Positions 11,282 to 27,179 are shown, counted from the stretch's first letter. The stretch: DNA of 64,000 nt from Cristatella mucedo (GCA_009760855.2 WPIO01000149.1:1-64000); one strand, 5' to 3'. The notes: generated by a model not told the origin, from the sequence alone. Translations and numbers: made by a program.

Positions 11282-11735
11282 TATAAATAATAATGCACTT
11301 GATAAAGTGCCCTCAGAGAACTCAATCTCTTTCTAGGCACTTTACATTTGCTGCAAAGGGAAATGCAATTTAATGGTGAGTAATATCATGCTTGATAAAC
11401 AACAAGAATAACATGGTTAGGGGTGACATGCACAGGGTCAGCATGCCAATGTGGTTAGTGGCAGCATGCACAGTGTCAGTATGCATAAGCACATGAAGGA
11501 TGAATCACAAGGACCTACTAAATGCTGTCATAAATAGGTGTTTTTAAATGTGGTCAAGTCAGGGGATGTTCTAACGAAAGTCGGGAGTGAGCTCCAGGCT
11601 TTGGCAGCATACGAACTAAATGCACGGTCTCCCAAGGATTTGAGGTTTGTACGAGGTATTGGTAAACTGTTGGTTTCCGAAAAGCGGGTGGCACGATGCT
11701 TGACCGGATGGGGGCCAATGGTGCAACGGTAGCGC
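11282..11735 (-). mobile_element. LINE family 2, 5'-truncated 3' end
   Basis: Minus strand: the end of the RT frame (SETNSLPIPRTNLKSLGDRA, SSLPTFVRTSPDLTTFKNTY), then UTR, hairpin and an ATTATTTATATTATT tail at 11282. The same insertion with the same truncation point is at 40052-40505, so it was present before blocks A and B separated or was copied by conversion. Confidence 0.85.
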
Positions 11736-12435
11736 CTTCGGAACCCCTCAAGCACCTCTGTCGACTTACCGAGCAAGCAACAGGTTCAGACAAGGCACCG
11801 AGTCATCAAGAGTTCCAGAGTTGACTCAAATGGCTGCCAATCAAGCAGCAAAACTTCAAGGAAGCAATACAAGCGACTGCAGAGGCTCAAGTCCACTACT
11901 TTTTGGGATCAGAACAGATTCATGCCTGCTTTTCTGAATCAAAGCCACATGGCACCGAGACCCATTTCGAAACGATTCCTGCTCGACCAACCGAAAAAGA
12001 CTGACTTCTCTCAGGGTGCCATATCAAATCTATTATTATTATTATCATCATCATTACTAAGACGATGGGGCCACAGCCGAGGAATCAACTTGCAGCCACA
12101 CGGAAAGCAGCATCGCCAGCACCTGCATATGGGGCTTAGCAGGAGCTAATGCCTGGCGAGCCCAAGGTCAGCTTGCACAAGCACTCGACGACGGCTCAAT
12201 GATGACTTGTCATGGACTCTATACTGCACGGTCCCGAGGTGCTCACGTTACGAGTGACACAGATCAACAGGCAATGCAGACAAGAGGTCGTTTGCAGCAG
12301 AGCAAAGGCACGCATAGCTACACCGACGAGAGGCTTCTGCTGAAAGCAGAGCAAGCAGCATCCGAGTTGAGAGCGCACAGCAACCTTCGTCGGCAGCATT
12401 AAGGCAGCAACACGTGAGTGGCAACATAAACTTAC

Positions 12436-12542
12436 GTGTGCTCCTGCTTCGGCATGACTTTCGCCTACAATATTACGACAAGTAACACCAAGCTGTTCCG
12501 AAAGTTCAAAGCAACGTTTCAAGAATTTCGTGCACAGGCTTG
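12436..12542 (-). CDS. Candidate exon 2 of TAZ1 gene A
   Basis: A 107-nt candidate with acceptor CTGCCGTAGCTGAGAG|CA and strong donor CAC|GTAAGT, entry phase 1, exit phase 0. It links the start exon (phase 1 exit) to TAZ1 exon 1 (phase 0 entry) without breaking frame. The product fragment includes LCTKFLKRCFELSEQLGVTC and ends ESHAEAGAH. Block B has the same length, sites and frame at 41206-41312. I recognise no domain. The two blocks are nearly identical here, so conservation alone proves little. Confidence 0.4.
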
Positions 12543-14124
12543 CTCTCAGCTACGGCAGAAATGACGTTTACACAAATGCAAGCAAATATTCCGATAAAAA
12601 AGGTGAACCAGCAACAGTGCTAATAATGTTTGGAATAACGGCAACACTGCCTAACTTCTGCTACTAGGGTACACTCAGTGCACGGCTGAGACTCCCCACT
12701 CCTCTAACCGGTGCTCGGGAGAGTAACAACCACGACGACACAGATTTGAGTGGTTGCTTAAGTTGGCCGACGGATCGACTACTGCATTTATAGCATGTCA
12801 CTGCAACGACCAGTAATCCTGCAAAGCCAAATAACATGTTATGAAAGTTTCCGAACCAGTTAATAAACTGTTGATGCTAATATAATAACTAAGTGCCCAC
12901 AAACTTCTAGATAGAGCCAACACTTTCAAAATGTAAGGTCATCAATGATGCCACGATTTGAATGAATGGAGTACTAATGTCGCAAATGTCGATTCACCAA
13001 GACAGTAAATGCAATGACAGGCATTGTTACAGCAGGTAATAATAATAATATATTCCATATGCTAAGCAGCGCAGTAGGTCTGTTGGGCAAATTGAGCCCC
13101 ATTAAGCTGTGCAGTCATCGACAAAGGGTTCAGTGCAGTGCAGTGTGATGGCCTTTGCACAGAGGCATGGGCTAGCGAGAGGTACAGTGCACAGCATACG
13201 ACATGCAGCCCAAGCAGCTCCTTCTCGGGGGGGGGGTGTGGAGTGGTGGGAGGAGGGCACAGCTCGGGACATGATGGCCTCACCCAGAGCAGCTCAATCA
13301 TGTTGCAACACTATGCAAAGCTTTGCAGGTTAACGATCATTGTAGGTGTCTGGTACAGGCACAGGCAGTGCTGGAGTATAGCCTAACAGCCAGTGAGGCT
13401 GTAGCAAAATGAACGGCTGACTGCTCGGTGATCACTTAAGTAGAGCTACTAATAGAAGTGAGTTACAAACTTTCGGTGCATAGGAGCTGAAGGTTGGGCC
13501 ACCACGGCAAGATGACTAGATGCTGAGAAGCAGGTGGTTCGAGATGTGAGAGCAAGCTGGAGGATCACGGATGTCGGCTGAGGTCACCAAAGAGATTTCT
13601 CAAGAGACCTGATCGAGGAGACATCGTAGCAACTTGTTCTACAAGCGGCTGAGGAAAGGCAAAAGTGGCACACAGTTGTCTTGTCTGGTTCTTCCCACAG
13701 TTCTCTTGTCTGGCTTAAATCACTTAGCAACATAACACACACATGAGCCGCCTACGAGAGCTAGATCGCCGACAAACAAGCAGCAAACTGGCAACTGCCG
13801 AGATCGGCCACCAGCAGGTTTCTTTTCTTGCACTGAAATAGTGATACCGTGATAGCAGGTCCTCTTGCAGCAGAAGTGCTGAGACACTTTAGCGAGTAAA
13901 TTAAGCATTCAGCCTGTAAGTCGTGTCAGGACAAACGAGCAGATAAAAAGTAGCCAGTTTCGTGCATGCACAGGTCACTAATCCAGCCGAGCACCTGCTC
14001 CTATGCAGAGCAGGATTGCACCCATGAAGCTGCCTTACCCTGCACAAATAGGTGTTGCTAAGCCCTAGCCAGTACACGTGCATAATTTTTTACTCCGAGT
14101 GCCAGCTGCTAGTCGGCCGAATAT

Positions 14125-14200
14125 ACAATATATAGTTCATTTGCATAGCGGCTTATGAGAACTCAATCTCTATTCGGGCGCCTTCAAATAAGCAACTGAG
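14125..14200 (-). mobile_element. SINE family A tail fragment
   Basis: AGTTCATTTGCATAGCGGCT then GAGAACTCAATCTCTATTCG is the reverse complement of the SINE A 3' tail. The equivalent stretch in block B is 42595-42665. The tRNA-like head is missing. Confidence 0.5.
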
Positions 14201-14998
14201 CTCTCTCTCTCCCTTTGACCTCTACTCACATTCCTCTCACTGACCTCCGCAATCGTGAACATATGCAGAAAGGCTCAAAGCAGATGTGTAAAAGTTGACA
14301 CAAACCAATGTAGATACGCTTTAAATTTATTTATTCAGCATCTGCATCGTCCCCCTCCTCATTAGTCAATTAAGGAACACAAACAGTAAAAGCATAATGG
14401 CTGCAGGAACGAGAGGGACAGGAAATGTGCCATCCACAAAAACAATTGGTACCAGCAGTTGGTCACTGCTACATTCCCACAGCACAATATGTCTCTTCTG
14501 CTGCTACTATGCTACGGCTCATGCCTGTGTCTAAGCAGTCTGAATGGCATTTCCACTACAGCGACACCACTAGAACCGTCAGAGCGCACAATGCCACCTG
14601 AGTTTGCCGTTGTGACTAACCCGACATTATCCAAGCAGCCACATCCCAACTCGGTTACCTTAGCTAGCTTCTTTACTGACTATGCATAACACGCCGGCCG
14701 AGTTCGACGCAGCCACCCTAGCCACGAGCTTCTCAGCTAGCCAATGCCATGCCTACAGGCCAAGTGTGTCTGTGGAGAAGTAGAAGCTAGCGTATTCGAG
14801 ATGCATTAGCCAAGCGCCGACGTCAGCCTCAGCTCCCTGCCGTGAGCATAGACGAACTCTACCCCGAGTGTACAGCTCAGCACACTAATCTCAGCGAACA
14901 AAGCCTCTCTCCCTGCACTATAAAGGCACTATCTCTTGAAAGCATTCTCTAATAATTCAAACCGTAAACGGCGAGTGAAATAATTAAACAGGGCTTAC

Positions 14999-15029
14999 CA
15001 GAAGCCGAAGAATTTTTCGGTGCGTCCAT
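14999..15029 (-). CDS. Start exon, TAZ1 gene A
   Basis: ATG GAC GCA CCG AAA AAT TCT TCG GCT TCT G|GTAAGCC encodes MDAPKNSSAS and leaves phase 1. The exon opens at TTTTGTTTTTAG|TAACTC (15051), so 22 nt of leader precede the ATG. A 5' leader exon ending GAG|GTGAGC (15168) would be separated by a ~115-nt intron. The locus B start exon is identical in protein. The region upstream is GC/CpG richer than its surroundings, as expected of a promoter. Confidence 0.5.
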
Positions 15030-15197
15030 CGCGTGGCGTCTTCCCGAGTTACTAAAAACAAAAGATAAAATCAACGGGTTAGAAAACAGCGTAACCGAGA
15101 AAGCTTGGAGATCAGCACTTCCGAGCGAGCTTGACCACGAGCACATACCGTCTAGCCGAAAGCTCACCTCGTGCAAAAAGGACTTAATGGCGGCGCT

Positions 15198-15223
15198 GGT
15201 GTCACGTGGTGCCACCGTGTGCG
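15198..15223. promoter_or_regulatory. Single CACGTG unit upstream of gene A
   Basis: One 26-bp unit GGTGTCACGTGGTGCCACCG... containing the palindromic E-box CACGTG, about 170 nt upstream of the gene A ATG. Block B carries four tandem units at the matching place. Confidence 0.45.
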
Positions 15224-15229
15224 CATGCC

Positions 15230-16500
15230 GGGATCAGGCAGCGGGGAGCCAGTGGTTTCCGAAGTTGAGACAAAAACAGCTAAGAATTTTTGCTCAAATT
15301 ATTGGCCGCTTCGAGCCGTGCCGCTAGACTGCTGGCAACCAACCAAGGCGGTCGGCGATCTAGAACTCGAAGCTGTCTCCGCCCATCGGCTCGCTGCACT
15401 TCCGCTACCGGCCTTCGGGTAAGCGGCAGCTGTAGCTGCAGACGACATAGGTGCCCGGAAGCTTACTGACCCTTGCCGTCTGAACGGCAGGGCCTGGCAG
15501 TGGGAAGCGTGGAGTAATAACATACTAGCTGATTTAACAGCCTCTTTTGTATAGCGACAGAAGAGCCTTTACAGCTATCACCATTGCTTGCAGCGGAGAT
15601 GAAGGATCGCCCACCACATGCTTCGATCCCACGACCTCGAGGCCGAGGTCCTGAACAGCAACCGCCTTACCTAGTGAGCCATCGTGAGGCTTAGTTAGGC
15701 TGATCATTCGGAGCGAGCAGCCAGCACACGGTTCGAGGATGATGCAACTTGCAGAAGACAAGGTCAGCCAAAGCACTTGCTTTCGATCGGGATTTGCACG
15801 GAAGCACGTTGCCCGATCGCTTTCGGCAAGCAGGCCGGAGAAAAAACAGTGCTGACAGAGGCGGAGAGCGCAAAAACGTGTCCGCTCCGCATTTGCGCTC
15901 TATCCAACCCTAGGTGGAGTGGCACCAAGAGTCATCGTCGTGGTTGCATGCCAACGCTTGTTAATCCCGGCTACTTCGAGGCCAGAGACCGGCAGCGTCT
16001 AAATCAAGGCAACTCCCACACTCGAGCTAACGGTCCGAGGCAAAACGGCCGTTGACTGCCAAAAGGCCGCTGCCTCCAGGCGCCCGAGGAGACTCGAGTG
16101 CGCGGCCAGGGTACATCAGGTCTATGGGCGCCAGCAGCTGACCGGGCAGTGGCTGACCAGGCGGTCAGCCTGCGAGCTCTCATAGCCGGGTGGCGGATCC
16201 AGGCAATCAGTCTGCGAGCTCTCATAGCCGGGTGGCGTACGGCAACAGCACACGGTAGCAGCTCGAGCGGGCAACTCACCGCGCCGAAGAGCTTCGCTCA
16301 CGTTACTGGCCACGGATTTACGCCGCCGACGGGGATGTGCCGTGGCCCCGCGACCAGTTTTCCCAGCTTTCGGTGCATCCGAGCGCTGACTGCAGAGGGA
16401 CGGCGCCCTCCTGCATACCAACCCCTCACCGAAGCCTATGACGATGCAGTACCTTCCGGAAGTGCTCGACGGTGGCAGCAGCAGCAGTAGTCGCTCGGCA
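15230..16500. other. CpG-rich segment next to gene A, absent from block B
   Basis: Markedly richer in CG dinucleotides than the rest (runs such as CGATCGGGATTTGCACGG and GCGCGGCCAGG). The phrase GCGAGCTCTCATAGCCGGGTGGCG is repeated in tandem at about 16168-16235 (unit near 36 bp). No coding family is recognised in its several open frames. It is the first part of a 3.05-kb stretch (15277-18331) with no counterpart in block B. Confidence 0.5.
15527..15695 (-). mobile_element. SINE family B, near full length
   Basis: Minus strand: tRNA-like head with box A TGGCTCACTAGGTAAGGCGG and box B GAGGTCGTGGGATCGAAGC, body GGGCGATCCTTCATCTCC, and tail GCTATACAAAAGAGGCTGTT ending AATCAGCTAGTATGTTATT. A good reference copy for the family. 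Confidence 0.75.
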
Positions 16501-17032
16501 GCCGTTGATTAGATGTTGCCTCTTGGTCAATGTCGGCACAACTGCCACCAAGCGACAGGCCAACTAACTTGCTCAGTTCTTTTACAGGCAGCTACTCCCG
16601 TACAAGCTTGTTTCGTTCGACAGTCATGTAGTCGTGGGCGACCTAAGGGTGGCAGTCGATGTTTTGGGCAGGTGACAATGTATAATAATCAGATGCTGCC
16701 CATGGCAGCTTACACTGCCGACCGAGTGCCTGCATTCGAAGGAGCTACCACCGAGATTAACACAGCTCCCTACAAGCAAAGGAGACCACCTGTTTCGTTG
16801 CATGAAAGTGCCATGCATGACACGAACGACGAAACAGAAGTAGGAGGGCTTATCGGCCATGCTTGTCACTGCGAATGGCCGAGGAGCTGTATCTGTCCTT
16901 CCAAACCATCCCATCACGTTAGGCCGGCAACAGGGCACTAGCTCAGCCAAAGGCCACCAGCAAAGCAGCCTATTAGCTGCTGCTCAATCACTACACTGTC
17001 TGCCAGCCAGCTGCAGTGCACAAACAAACACA

Positions 17033-17240
<208 letters not shown>

Positions 17241-17453
17241 CACTCAGTGCCATTAAGCTCTGCTAGGGCCGGCACTTAGGAAATCGTGTGGTAGTGAGCT
17301 GTAAGACACAGTTCCGACCTCTTTCCCACTGGCAGCCAAGCGAATGCTGAGAGCATTTCAATCTGGTCTGATTGCTCTTTACGACCCAGATGGCTAGGCA
17401 ACCCTCACCGGGCAATCCTCCATCTGACTATAGCGAGTGGGGGGTGACAGCCA

Positions 17454-17495
17454 ACCGAGGCTTTGTCTGCTGCCAAGCAGACAAAAAGCCTCGGT
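17454..17495. other. Short imperfect hairpin
   Basis: ACCGAGGCTTTGTCTGCT pairs with AGCAGACAAAAAGCCTCGGT around a GCCA loop, leaving two bulged bases. The stem of 18 pairs is shorter than usual for a miRNA precursor. No promoter is seen. Confidence 0.5.
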
Positions 17496-17857
17496 CAGAA
17501 GAAACCAGCCAAGGATGCATCGCCATCGAGGTTTCCTAAAAAGCCCACTTCCTTAGAAGCTTGCTAGCATCTCTACATCATCCCAATGCTAGATGACTTT
17601 CAGAGCTGCTAAAAGGCCAGGAAGGTGACTCGTGGACGCTTATGGATGCTGCTTCCACAGGACGGGATTTCGGTAGGGACACACTTTCTTCAGCTCTGTC
17701 TTTTGGTAAGTTTTGTTACATTAAGTCAAGCTTTTAACTTTTTACCAGATAATCAACTAACCCCTATAAATGGCAGCATCTGGAGACGTTTCCTGCCACC
17801 TGGCAGCCCACTTGAAAATGTCCATGTCTCTCTTTTGCCAGCTCTACCAGCCATACC

Positions 17858-17998
17858 GTTCTACCTCCAGTGGTTAAGGTGCTTGCCCCATCCAAGGTCT
17901 GGCTGAGGTCGTGGGCTCGAGCCCCGAGGCATATGTGAAGTGCCTGAATAGAGATTACGTTCTCTTGGGCACTGTACAAATAACTTGTATTTCTTTTA
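17858..17998 (+). mobile_element. SINE family A
   Basis: The tRNA-like head keeps the second half of box A (CAGTGGTTAAGGTGCTTGCC) and box B (GGTCGTGGGCTCGAGCCCC). The tail GCCTGAATAGAGATTACGTT then CTCTTGGGCACTGTAC corresponds to the LINE family 2 terminal hairpin. It lies in the A-only segment. Confidence 0.75.
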
Positions 17999-18420
17999 CC
18001 TTTAGGTAAGCATTTAAAAATGCACCTCGACCATTCAGTCCAGCCGTAGGACGACCTTCAGTAGCATGCATTTTGCAACACTTCTCTCACTTATGCAAGT
18101 AAAAAAAATCGGTAAGAGTTGCAGATTACCTGATTCTAATTTAATTGGTGTCGGACTCTCATTCCTGCACATGCACACACCATATACCAGAGTGTGTGTG
18201 TGTGTGAGTGTTAGTGTAAGAGCGCTTTCGTGGCAGTGCTTGGCTGAACGTGCGCAGCTACCACTGTCTTAAGCGAGCTTGCAAAGGGAGCAGGCCAGGG
18301 AGAGATTGGCTGCCATTCTCACTCCAGGACAGCTTACAATTGCAGCACCTTTGCAACTGACTACATGCTACTGAGCTCAGCCGTTAAGCCACCACCAGCA
18401 TTGTGTCGATGCATTTGGCT

Positions 18421-18421
18421 G

Positions 18422-18458
<37 letters not shown>

Positions 18459-18459
18459 C
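18421..18459. repeat. (CT)n(CA)n microsatellite
   Basis: CTCTCTCT... followed by CACACACACACAC. The block B counterpart at about 44255-44305 is a different, mixed CTGT/CT repeat. Confidence 0.9.
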
Positions 18460-18912
18460 TTGCAGAGGCTCCACGGTCTAGGGTCTGTGCTAGCGCCGAT
18501 GGGCTAGTGCAGCAGGCAAGTTTGCTGTTGCTACTTGGCAAGGCTCGATTCGCCGAAGCACCATCAAAGGCCAGTAGTCAGATGATGCTCCAGAGATGTG
18601 TGCACAGCACAAGGGCAGCAAGGAAATAAGACAAGCATCTGAGAACACAGCTATAATGAGACACTTACATAATGCTAGGCAATAGGCACACACGATTCGG
18701 CCTGTTGACCACGGACACATGAGGCTGGCCCATTCTTGCCAGAAGTAGCACCAAGGCTGCAACAATAGCACGGTCAGCCGAGCCAAGCAGAGCTCCTCGC
18801 TGGGGCTGCTGCCGAATTTTTCCGGCATCAGAAAGCGCAGAGGCATGTACAGCCTACAGAGTTGAGACACTAGAAGTTAAGACGATCGACTGTCACTCAA
18901 GGTACACCGACA

Positions 18913-21564
<2,652 letters not shown>

Positions 21565-21579
21565 CAGGCTGAAGCAGTT

Positions 21580-22798
21580 GTGTTGCTTGCTATGATTGGT
21601 TTGTTCGAGCGTGGTTCTAGTTCAGCCTGCTCTCAGGCCAGAGGTAGGATAAGGTGCTTGCACTTCCCGACCGGGACGAGGGTCCGAGTCCGGCTACGGC
21701 AATACTTGATTGCCGACGGCAAGCATGCGACAGCCTCTAAGACTCTTCTGGGGCTATTTAAATGAGGCTGTTTGCTCAACTAACCTTAATTTTACTCTAG
21801 TACTAAAGGGCTCGATCTCCTCCATGAATTCCGGGCTTTACCCTTGCGATTCAAGGTCCAATGACTCCAAACAGCAAACTTATACAAGACGAAGTTGGTG
21901 CGATCCTTTAACGCACAGCTTGTCTTATTCATTTTCAATTGTTATGCTGTAGCAATGTCATCCTGTAGCCTTATCACTTATCCAAAGATCGGTCCAATCT
22001 TGACCTTGAGTGCATGAAGACATTAACAAAGTTAAAATTTTTAATTAGTATGACGTTTGGGTAGCATGGCTGTGCAGACTTGTTAGTGCATGATCTTACA
22101 GTGTAGATCTTGGTCAATCCATCAGCGCCTTATTGAAGGCACGTGAACTTGAATTACATCCATCAACGTTCCTCGGGTCATCTCACCACGGCGTCAACAG
22201 TGTCTAAAATGAGGCCGATTCAAAATAACCCTCCATCAATTGCAATTTGCCTAAACTCGCAAAAGTGCTCACCGCTCTTTCTTTCAGAACCAAGCTGATT
22301 TTTTCAGATCTCCAGGAGTAAAATCTTGTCACACAGCTTTTTCAGTTGGCAGAAGATCTCTTAACATCGATCAAAAGTATAGCTCTTCAGCCTTGCAGCA
22401 TCTATTGAGAAATAGCTGTTGCCCTAGGGGCTGCTATACTAGTAGCCCACTTTGTTTGTGTGATAGAGGAAAGTTATTCAGGCATCCAGCTAGAACCTGA
22501 AGTAGCCTGAAGTCGCTGCTCGACGTGCTGCACACGAATGTATTCTCCAAGATATATTATTTCGCCAAGCCACAGCACATGCCTTATCGGCTAGGCTATC
22601 AGGAGGGCAAAAGAGAAGCCAACTGTTTAGCTAATACTCAAAGAACGTAAGTATAGGTTGCCACAGTAACATTTATGAGCTATATGTTTCAAATAGCTTC
22701 AATAATAATACTGACGTCTAATTAACTGGTAATGTTTCTTATTTTTACATTTGTAAATAGGGAAATACTTGCTAAGAGTACTTTAAGTGGTTGTAGGA
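21580..22798. other. No supported gene; possible SINE remnant
   Basis: AGGATAAGGTGCTTGCACTT with GAGGGTCCGAGTCCGGCTAC at 21645-21700 looks like a tRNA-type A/B box pair, followed by GGGGCTATTTAAATGAGGCT. It may be a third, GC-rich SINE type. The rest holds nothing I can assign. Confidence 0.35.
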
Positions 22799-22912
22799 CA
22801 TTTCCCCAAGGATGTTCCCCCCCCCCCGCCGGACATTCCCTTTCCCCCTTGGACCCTTGGACATTTCCCCCGGACATCCTCCCCGGGGGTTGGACATTTC
22901 CCCCTATTTTGA
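22799..22912 (+). repeat. GGACATTTCCCC subrepeats, left arm of a foldback pair
   Basis: At least five degenerate units of GGACATTTCCCC/GGACATTCCC in 110 bp. The complement (GGGGAAATGTACGGGGAAAA, TGTCCGGGTGGAAATG) occurs at 24150-24225. Together they bracket a 1.2-kb interior, as in a foldback-type DNA transposon. Confidence 0.6.
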
Positions 22913-22935
22913 TGAATGTATAACTAAGAATACAG

Positions 22936-23692
<757 letters not shown>

Positions 23693-23742
23693 TATATATA
23701 AATGATCAAATGAAGTTCACGCTTTTTTGAAATAAAATCAAC

Positions 23743-23844
23743 TCAGCATAAGCGGCAAGTCGATTGCACGATCAACGGAAACGATGCAGCCAGCGCGTCT
23801 GCGCCGGCGGCCGTCGACGCGCGACGCCCGGTGCAGCAACGACT

Positions 23845-23898
<54 letters not shown>

Positions 23899-24055
23899 AG
23901 GTTTTGACGGGCGGTAGCCGGCGGTGCCGATGTCGGGTAGGCGGTGGTGTCGGCGGCTGCTGAGGTTCCCGCTTCGCGCTCGCCGCTGCTGCCGACCGCC
24001 CGGGGCAGAGCTTTGACCTTGCACTAGGTGGTCTGCCGAAAAGCAGGGCCGCATT
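23743..24055. other. GC-rich patch with (GCG)n trinucleotide repeat
   Basis: A (GCG)n run of 52 bp at 23845-23896 within about 250 bp of very CpG-rich sequence, in otherwise AT-rich DNA. The minus-strand frame gives poly-Arg, and other frames give poly-Ala or poly-Gly; no domain. Confidence 0.7.
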
Positions 24056-24144
24056 TCTAAGGACTATAATGTAGGAATACGTTATATATTATATGATATA
24101 TAATACTTTTACAAGATATGTAAACAAGATAGTTTATATCATGA

Positions 24145-24228
24145 CATTTCCATGCGGTAGAGGAGAAAATGCCCTACCCTGGGGGTGGGGAAATGTACGG
24201 GGAAAATGTCCGGGTGGAAATGTACGTA
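24145..24228 (-). repeat. Right arm of the GGACATTTCCCC foldback pair
   Basis: The inverted counterpart of 22799-22912: GACATTTCCATGCGG, then GGGGAAATGTACGGGGAAAA and TGTCCGGGTGGAAATGTACG. It lies immediately before a SINE family B copy. Confidence 0.55.
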
Positions 24229-24410
24229 CCCGGTGAGCCGTGAGGGCACACTAACTAAGTATGGTGGTTGCTTTTCACGACTTCAGCCCGAGGTTGTGGG
24301 TTCGAAGCCTGCGGTGAGCTATCCTGTATCGCTGCTAAAAGCGGTGGTGATAGCCGTAAAGGCTTGTATGTCGCTATACAAAAGAGGCTGTCAAATCAGC
24401 TAGTATATGT
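24216..24410 (+). mobile_element. SINE family B
   Basis: Head GAGGGCACACTAACTAAGTA, box B CCGAGGTTGTGGGTTCGAAG, body GGTGGTGATAGCCGTAAAGG, tail GCTATACAAAAGAGGCTGTC followed by AATCAGCTAGTAT. Confidence 0.75.
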
Positions 24411-27178
24411 TTACCCCCTTTAAACAGGTTGGCTCGTGGCCTAACCCCAGCAATGAGAGAAACAGCATGTTTGATTGGTCACGAAATAGCTGATAAAACT
24501 TGTTTCTATTGTAATGGTAAGAAGCCGTAATGGTAAGAAGCCGAATCAAGTTCTTCCTGACCTTGCAATGAATTATCGGCTCTTGCTTGTTTAAGGTACT
24601 ATATAACATGGGGAAGTTTGAGCTTGTTGAAACTTATCTTACCTGAAACTTGACTGATCTAAAACTTACCTAGTTGGGACTTGTCGGATCTCATGAGCTA
24701 CGAAAATATCAAATATATATTCCATTAACACACCAAAATGTGGCATACAATTAAATATATATGGGAGCATTGTTAAACACTATTAAATAGTTACATACAA
24801 AATATAATTAAAAATATATGTGTATGCATGTACGTATGTACGAGTCAAATGGAAGCTGATAATATGGCTACAAGGCTTTGCCGTTCGTGGTTTGATCGTC
24901 AATAGAACCGTTGCCTATTTTTACAGCCTGGTTGCAGCCCTAAGCAGCCCTATAGTATAGAGACTTACCATCCCCCAAACGACTGGCTTTCGGGGTGATT
25001 ATTCAGAATAGCCCGGACGATGACATGAGGTATTTAACAATGTGAGAGCTGATGAGGTTGAATACATTGACGAACTTGGAGAATGTGGCTGGTAGCACGG
25101 ACAGACGATAAGATTAAATGCAATCGACAAGGCAGGTAGGATAGGCGAATAGTGATGAAGCCCTATACAAATAGGGGTGGGGAGACAGCTGGAGCTTGCA
25201 CGAGAACAGAAACGAAACGAATGGCAGGGGTAAGGTGCTCGCCTTTAATGACCACGGTCGTACCCCGAGCTGTGTGGCAAATGTAAAGAGCCTAGACAGA
25301 GATTAAGTTCTCTTTGTTCGTTATACGGATAACTTACATTTTACTTATTTATAATCATTTTATTTATCATAATCATAATTATTTATAAGAGTGATGCATG
25401 CCAAAACAAAAGGGATGGAAGGTACGTTGGACGCATGGACGTTGGAGCGGACAGACCAACGAGCTGCATTTTTAATAGCCACACGGTGTTCTGGGTCCAT
25501 GCTTCCTTCCTTTGCAGCATCGGTAAAATGCCCAGAGAGACAGATTAAGTTCTCCGAGGGCGCTTTACAAATTGTTATTATCATTACCCAAAATGTGCTG
25601 AATGGAAGTTTGAGTGTACTAATCTATTTCTACTTGACAGTATTAAATATGCTGCTGCCAATAGTCTGAATGTACGAGCAAACAGGCGTATGAGTCATCG
25701 ATCTGCATCGCATTCATTGTTCACCCGAGATATGTTGCTACGATACTCGCAGCAGGAGATGGCGTATACAAGAAATGATTAAGGTTGAGCGATGGTGTTG
25801 AAAGTTGTTCTGCAAATCGATCACAACTGAAGTAGTCAGAAATCAACTGAACAATGAAAGAAATAGAGGCATAACGATTAAGCTAAAATAAACATACGAT
25901 ACATTTTTTCTGCTTGGTTAATGCGCATACAATCAGGATTTCTAACCAATTGGCATGCTTCTTTTGTAGCATATATAAATCATCTAGAAAGAAATTTAGT
26001 TCTCTTACGGTACTATACAAACGTCTCATTCTAATTGTTAGTACGCATGCTGACAGACACACATAATTAGGAAATTATCAGGTCACGACCGTTTAAAATA
26101 CTTACGGCACCTTGAGGCTATTATACTCATGGGTGATAATACCAAACATTATCAAGTCTTTGTAGTCGACATAAATGATGCTTGCATCTTTGGCTTAGAT
26201 TACTTACTCCCCGGACGAGTTAGCTGTGTCTCTACGACGTGCAGGTCGACATTGAAGAGGCGTCTACTAATGAGCGAGCAAAATTCTTTTGTAATTAGTA
26301 TTCCATTTTTGTATTATACTATTAAATTGTAATTATTATATATTTTGTTTATTTATATTTTATATTATTATTATAATATATTTTGTAATATTCGTCAGCT
26401 TTAACAAAGCTAATGAGCAGGCAATATTCTTTGGCACGACCGCATTTATTTTCGACATTCTGCCTGGCAGGTATATAGGGATAGAACGTGACTCGTGTGA
26501 TATTGGTAGACTGTTGGATTCTGAAAAGCGGGCGGTACGAGGCTTGGCCTGGTGGGGCAGTATATCTGAGAGATAGGCTGGAGCCAAAGGATGAAGTGAC
26601 CTAAAAGTGAGCGACCAAACGTTGAAGTCGATCCGTTGCTTGACCGGTAGCCAGTGCAGGTCGGCGAGAACTGAACAGAGGTTAAGTACTGTAGGGGCGC
26701 TATACGAAGGAATTATACATTATATGTTTTAAGCTGGGCCCGGCGAATGTCGAAGAATGTGGGCAGACCTCGTCAGATTTTTGTAAACAGATTCACCTCT
26801 TCAGCCTTTCTTAGAATACGGTAGCCTAATAAGAAAGTTATGGACCCTTCTGAATCGTCGAAGCTTCACGAGGAAGACGTGCTGAACGGAGGGCAGCCAT
26901 TTTAGCCGGCTCGTGCTTACTGGATGCCCCAAGAAAAATGGATACCACCTCTTCCCAACTTCTTTTTCAGACCCATGCTTGTTCTTACACTGCTACGAGA
27001 GTACTCAGTGCTCTCATATCGAAGCTTTGAATTGCGTGGTAGCGTAGCCACGGTCTTACATTATGTCAGCTTTGTTGATTCAGCTGCTGCAGTACTGCTG
27101 GGGCTTTGAGAAAAGCATCTTCGGAGTGTGCCAATGTTAGTGCGAAGATGTTACGCTTGCAAAAAGTAGCTAAAACGC
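24411..27178. other. AT-rich stretch with scattered SINE/LINE remnants
   Basis: No protein-coding feature I can support. Identified pieces: a SINE A-like copy at 25215-25345 (AATGGCAGGGGTAAGGTGCT, GACCACGGTCGTACCCCGAG, tail AGATTAAGTTCTCT), LINE family 2 tails on + at 25500-25585 and 25965-26030, and a minus LINE family 2 fragment at 26500-26690. Confidence 0.5.
26500..26690 (-). pseudogene. LINE family 2 RT C-terminal fragment
   Basis: The minus strand reads MAPAYLSDILPHQAKPRTAR followed by FSESNSLPIS, with LHWLPVKQRID-type sequence just upstream (CTGCACTGGCTACCGGTCAA). Short, decayed and truncated at both ends. Confidence 0.7.
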
Positions 27179-27179
27179 A

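Noticed and set aside
12199-12402. 67-codon + frame conserved in blocks A and B (40969-41172)
   Set aside because: The two blocks are almost identical throughout this stretch, so conservation of a short frame carries no weight. It is antisense within the presumed TAZ1 gene.
23743-24054. Arg-rich protein
   Set aside because: Poly-Arg comes from (GCG)n; no flanking domain or splice context.
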